A DNA stretch of 64,000 nt. Origin: an uncultured Ilyobacter sp. (GTDB lineage: Bacteria > Fusobacteriota > Fusobacteriia > Fusobacteriales > Fusobacteriaceae). The position numbers and the translations under genes were made by a program. Within the stretch, counting starts at the first letter, position 1, and each line of letters begins with the position of its first letter. Positions 60,683 through 64,000 of the stretch are shown here, one piece after another. Location: positions 310,001 through 374,000 of the forward strand of contig NZ_OY764059.1 of the NCBI RefSeq assembly GCF_963668085.1, in the 5' to 3' direction. Under the pieces are notes generated by a model, which was not told the DNA's origin, did no database searches, and saw nothing but the letters and a program-made list of their open reading frames with translations.

Positions 60683-62938
60683 TTAGTTATTTTTTCTGTA
60701 ATAGTTGATTAGACACCCGTCTAAAAGAACCTGTCTTTCATCTTGAGTAAGATTAGTTAATTTTAGATTGAATTTCTTAATCTCATCTCCTAAAACATAG
60801 GCTGTAACATCTTCTATTCCTTCTTTTAAAGCTTTTCTCACGTCAGTTACGAGTAGGTAGGCCTCATCACCAAATGGTGCATCCTCTTCCATTGTGAATG
60901 GGAGCATACCCCAGTTGATTACATTTGATCTGTATCTCTTAGTAGCGTACTCATGACAGATGTTACCCCATCCTCCAAGAACTTTCTGGCAAGAAGCAGC
61001 CTGTTCTCTAGCTGAACCATCTCCAGGTTTATTTGCATAAACCAAAGAACCTATTCCGATTTCAGTAGGATCAACATCTACCAATGTTTTCACTTTTTCA
61101 TAAACTGCCTTAAGTTCGTCAAACTTTTCAAAAGGATTTTCCCCTTTTTCTCTAGCATATTCAAACTCACGAACAGCCTTTGATTTTCCTACATATTCAG
61201 GAACACGTCTAGAAAGTGTAAATTCAGATAATCCGTAAGGGTTAGATCTGAAAGATGAAGTTTCTCCAGAAGGGATAAGCTCATCTGTAGTAGTTACAGG
61301 GTCATCGATGAAAGCTGTAACTTTGAATAAAACATTTTCAGTCAACTCAGGCATTTCAGGCCATGGTTTGATGTTTGGACCTTCGATTAGTTCAACTTCA
61401 GGTTCTGCTACAGGAGTTTTACCATAGTTGTGTACTTTGTTTTTGTATGGAGTATCATCATATTTGTAAGTAGCCGTAGTATCAGTATATTCCACATTAA
61501 GGTCAGTGGCAGCAGTTATGAATCCACCGTTTAGTGCAGTAGCTGCGATACTCTTGGCATCCATAAGTGCCACAGATGAAGTCTGACCTAGACCAGGTTT
61601 TGAACCTTCTCTAGATGGGAAGTTTCTTGTGTTGTGACGGATACTTAACTGGTTGTTTGCAGGAGTGTCTCCAGCTCCGAAACAAGGTCCACAGAATGCC
61701 GTTCTCATAATAGCACCAGATTTCATAGCCTCTATATTCAGTCCCATTTCATTGAACATCATATACGCAGGCTGACTTCCTGGATAGATGCTAAGAGTGA
61801 ACTCCTCGGCGATGGCGTGTCCTTTTAGTACGTCTAAAGCCCCTACGATGTTGTCGAAAGTTCCACCGGAACATCCACCGATAACACCCTGCTCAGCTCT
61901 GAGTTTTCCGTTGACAACTTTAGATTTAAGATCTATATTCATTCCAAGTTTTTTACAGTTAGCTTCTGTTTCTGTGAGAATTTCATCAAGGTTTTCATAA
62001 AGTTCTCTGATAGAATAAACATTTGACGGATGTGCAGGAAGAGCTATCATAGACTCTATTTCGTCTAGGTTGATTTCTACTAAACCGTCATAGTATGCTA
62101 CGTCAGCAGGTTTAAGCTCTTTGTAATCTTCCACACGGTGATGAATATCTAAGAAATTTTTAACCTGCTCATCTGTCTCCCAGATAGAAGTAAGACAAGT
62201 AGTTTCAGTTGTCATAACATCGATACCGTTTCTGAATTCCACGTTGAGGTTTTTGATTCCATCTCCAAAAAATTCCATTACAGAGTTTTTCACATATCCG
62301 TTTTTGAATACTTTTCCTATGATTGCAAGAGCCACATCATGAGAACCGATTCCTGGTTTAGGTTTACCAGTGAGTTTTATACCTACGACTTTTGGATAAG
62401 GTACATCGTAAGTTTTTTCAAGAAGTTGTTTTACCAGTTCTCCTCCACCTTCACCGATAGCCATAGTACCAAGGGCACCGTATCTAGTGTGAGAGTCAGA
62501 TCCTAAGATCATTTTTCCGCATCCAGCATAGTTTTCTCTCATGTAAGAGTGAATAACTGCCTGGTGAGCAGGAACATATATTCCACCGTATTTTTTGGCA
62601 GCAGATAAACCGAACATGTGGTCGTCTTCGTTTATTGTTCCTCCTACAGCACAAAGACTGTTGTGACAGTTAGTCAGAACATATGGGAGAGGAAATTTTT
62701 TCATTCCACTTGCCTTTGCAGTTTGTATAACTCCCACAAAAGTGATGTCATGGGAAGCCATAGCATCAAATTTCAGAGTCAGATCTTTCATGTCATCTGT
62801 TGTGTTGTGAGCCTCTAATATAGAGTAAGCCATAGTCCCCTTTTTAGCATCTTCGATAGAAACTCCTAAATCAGTACCTGCAGGTACTATTTCAGATCCA
62901 TTTTTTACATAAACCCCTGAATCATAAAGTTTGATCAT
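60683..62938 (-). CDS. Aconitase-superfamily hydratase
   Basis: From the ATG at 62938 (behind GGAGG) the product is 751 residues. It has the aconitase architecture: substrate segments TNCHNSLCAVGGT and GSDSHTRYGALGTMAIGEGGGE (~150), and three cluster cysteines in GGCSGGTFDN (~362) and AFCGPCFGAG (~425). A C-terminal swivel domain follows a linker (EPEVELIEGPNIKPWPEMPEL). Classical aconitases read GSCTN where this reads GGCSGG, as in the YbhJ-like group annotated only as hydratase. Citrate/isocitrate or another hydroxy acid may be the substrate. It is divergent from an AspT-type exchanger. Confidence 0.85.
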   Translation of the reverse strand: MIKLYDSGVYVKNGSEIVPAGTDLGVSIEDAKKGTMAYSILEAHNTTDDMKDLTLKFDAMASHDITFVGVIQTAKASGMKKFPLPYVLTNCHNSLCAVGGTINEDDHMFGLSAAKKYGGIYVPAHQAVIHSYMRENYAGCGKMILGSDSHTRYGALGTMAIGEGGGELVKQLLEKTYDVPYPKVVGIKLTGKPKPGIGSHDVALAIIGKVFKNGYVKNSVMEFFGDGIKNLNVEFRNGIDVMTTETTCLTSIWETDEQVKNFLDIHHRVEDYKELKPADVAYYDGLVEINLDEIESMIALPAHPSNVYSIRELYENLDEILTETEANCKKLGMNIDLKSKVVNGKLRAEQGVIGGCSGGTFDNIVGALDVLKGHAIAEEFTLSIYPGSQPAYMMFNEMGLNIEAMKSGAIMRTAFCGPCFGAGDTPANNQLSIRHNTRNFPSREGSKPGLGQTSSVALMDAKSIAATALNGGFITAATDLNVEYTDTTATYKYDDTPYKNKVHNYGKTPVAEPEVELIEGPNIKPWPEMPELTENVLFKVTAFIDDPVTTTDELIPSGETSSFRSNPYGLSEFTLSRRVPEYVGKSKAVREFEYAREKGENPFEKFDELKAVYEKVKTLVDVDPTEIGIGSLVYANKPGDGSAREQAASCQKVLGGWGNICHEYATKRYRSNVINWGMLPFTMEEDAPFGDEAYLLVTDVRKALKEGIEDVTAYVLGDEIKKFNLKLTNLTQDERQVLLDGCLINYYRKNN

Positions 62939-62981
62939 TGAAAAAAACCTCCTTAATAAAATACTAGACACATAGTAATAA

Positions 62982-63030
62982 TTGTATGCAATTCAGTATA
63001 AATATAGTACATAACTGTCGGATTTGTCAA
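62982..63030 (-). promoter_or_regulatory. Promoter and TTGTATGCAA operator of the hydratase gene
   Basis: On the minus strand TTGACA (63025-63030) and TATATT (63001-63006) are 18 bp apart. The near-palindrome TTGTATGCAA lies at 62982-62991, about where transcription starts. Confidence 0.7.
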
Positions 63031-63122
63031 TGATTTTTTATTTTTTCATCAATTATCAAGGGTGCATTTAACGGGCTTAAACCTTTGAAATTGATGGTTT
63101 GAATCGAAAATGTTAAAAAATC

Positions 63123-63185
63123 TTGACATTTATTTTTAAAAAAGATAGACTAGGCAGCAGGCATTCACAGAATAATTGTATACAA
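63123..63185 (+). promoter_or_regulatory. Promoter and TTGTATACAA operator of the AspT-type gene
   Basis: TTGACA (63123-63128) and TAGACT (63146-63151) are 17 bp apart. The perfect palindrome TTGTATACAA (63176-63185) follows, a form bound by GntR/FadR-type repressors. Same layout as the divergent hydratase promoter. Confidence 0.7.
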
Positions 63186-63267
63186 AAAATCATTTTATTT
63201 TTTTGTTGTTTATTGTTTTTTATAAATGGGAAATTAGATTAACTTTAAAATATAAGGAGGAAAAATA

Positions 63268-64000
63268 ATGAAGTTTGATATTTTTAAATTTATTACCAAC
63301 AGTTACACGCTTATTTTTTTGACCCTCTCTACCGGAATGCTTCTTGGTAAGGTGAAAATTGGTAAATTTAAGCTAGGTATTTCAGGATCTTTATTCACTG
63401 GGCTTTTTCTAGGTTGGGGAGTTTTAAAACTAGCAAGAAGAATTCCCGAGGGAGCTTCAGATTATAAACGTGCATCAGAAATCATTCATCACGCATTGAT
63501 ATCGCACGAGCTCTCACATCTATTTCTAGTGTTGTTTATAGCCGCTGTAGGACTTATGGCAGCTGAAACATTAGCCAGCGTTTTAAGAAACTATGGTGTC
63601 AAATTTGTTTCTTTGGGGATAATAATAACACTTGCAGGATGTGCATATTCTTATGGGTTTTCAAAGCTTAATCCAAATGCTAAAATGTATGAGAGTGCAG
63701 GAATATATACTGCAGCATTAACTAGTTCACCGGGACTTGCTACAGCTCTTGAGACTACAGAACGTTCGGCTAAGACTTTGATAGAAAGATATGAAACTCT
63801 AGACAATGGTGCAAAAGATAAAGTTTTGGGTGTTATAGATCCAACTGGAGAATTAAACCATGAAAATACACAAGTTTTGACAGATGATCAAAAAGAAGTT
63901 TTTATAAAAGAATCCCGGGTTAACACAGGGGTGGCGAATGCCATAGGCTTTCCTTTTGGAGTTCTTGTAGTTATACTTACTGTCAATCTTATTCCTAAAT
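63268..64000 (+). CDS. AspT/YidE-type exchanger, N-terminal half (runs off window)
   Basis: The frame is open for 244 codons from ATG 63268 (behind AGGAGG) to the window end. It has hydrophobic segments SYTLIFLTLSTGMLLGKVKIGKFKLGISGSLFTGLFLG, LFLVLFIAAVGLMAAETLA, FVSLGIIITLAGCAYSYGF and FPFGVLVVILTVNLIP. The GxxxTSSPGLATALETT segment corresponds to the family's GALTNTPAL motif. The family (aspartate:alanine exchanger) exchanges amino acids or dicarboxylates. The substrate is unknown; shared operators with the hydratase suggest a linked pathway. Confidence 0.75.
   Translation, partial: MKFDIFKFITNSYTLIFLTLSTGMLLGKVKIGKFKLGISGSLFTGLFLGWGVLKLARRIPEGASDYKRASEIIHHALISHELSHLFLVLFIAAVGLMAAETLASVLRNYGVKFVSLGIIITLAGCAYSYGFSKLNPNAKMYESAGIYTAALTSSPGLATALETTERSAKTLIERYETLDNGAKDKVLGVIDPTGELNHENTQVLTDDQKEVFIKESRVNTGVANAIGFPFGVLVVILTVNLIPK

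Overview
The window looks like chromosomal DNA of an AT-rich, anaerobic, Gram-negative-type member of the Fusobacteriota, most like the Ilyobacter/Propionigenium group. The case rests on several features together: an outer-membrane beta-barrel protein ending in Phe and a heptose epimerase (hldD), so there is an LPS-bearing outer membrane; a low-GC genome with strong AGGAGG ribosome sites and frequent TTG starts; radical-SAM and bifurcating-type Etf enzymes; and an operon that would ferment 3-hydroxybutyrate to acetate and butyrate, the substrate on which Ilyobacter polytropus is known to grow. The genus is inference; no rRNA or tRNA gene is present to settle it.

Layout. 1-5.4 kb: the 5' part of an Hsp20 gene, a CBS/DRTGG manganese pyrophosphatase, an outer-membrane protein gene divergent from a marR regulator, and a small exported protein. 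Two inverted copies of a ~50-bp repeat flank the porin/marR pair. 5.6-21 kb: housekeeping genes, nearly all on + (ligA, a crp-type regulator, secA, a lipoprotein, a cysteine-rich protein, a PHP phosphoesterase, an Rcl-like hydrolase, hldD, uppP, pilT, pilC, hemZ, a ComEA-like protein, hslO). 21-30 kb: a FAH-family hydrolase, putP, a phosphohexomutase, a three-gene Fbp/Afu-type ABC importer and an internally deleted nagA remnant. 30.4-38 kb: hemW, a YggS-family gene with an apparent CTG start, sepF, a Gate-domain membrane protein, a PP-loop ATPase, an acetyltransferase, a small Cys-containing winged-helix protein and two tandem TtcA-like genes.

38-64 kb is a carboxylate-metabolism region. It holds two paralogous two-component systems, each with a divergently transcribed response regulator and Cache-domain hybrid kinase, and each beside a carboxylate transporter (a 2-hydroxycarboxylate symporter in one case, TctCBA in the other). 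Between them lies an eight-gene operon: CoA-transferase, GntP permease, SDR reductase, thiolase, MaoC hydratase, acyl-CoA dehydrogenase, EtfB and EtfA. It is divergent from a regulator with two TetR units in one chain. Together these genes can import and activate (R)-3-hydroxybutyrate, oxidise part to acetyl-CoA and reduce part to butyryl-CoA. The window ends with an aconitase-superfamily hydratase divergent from an AspT-type exchanger, whose two promoters each carry a TTGTATRCAA palindrome.

Non-coding highlights: a ~460-bp MITE-like element with 33-bp near-perfect terminal inverted repeats (60.1-60.55 kb), a decayed relative of it (7.65-7.91 kb) and a hairpin made only of its ends (30.31-30.37 kb); a 34-bp perfect palindrome (2.7 kb); ATTCG-N4-CGAAT operators around marR; and many strong rho-independent terminators. 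No CRISPR array, insertion sequence with transposase, rRNA or tRNA was seen.
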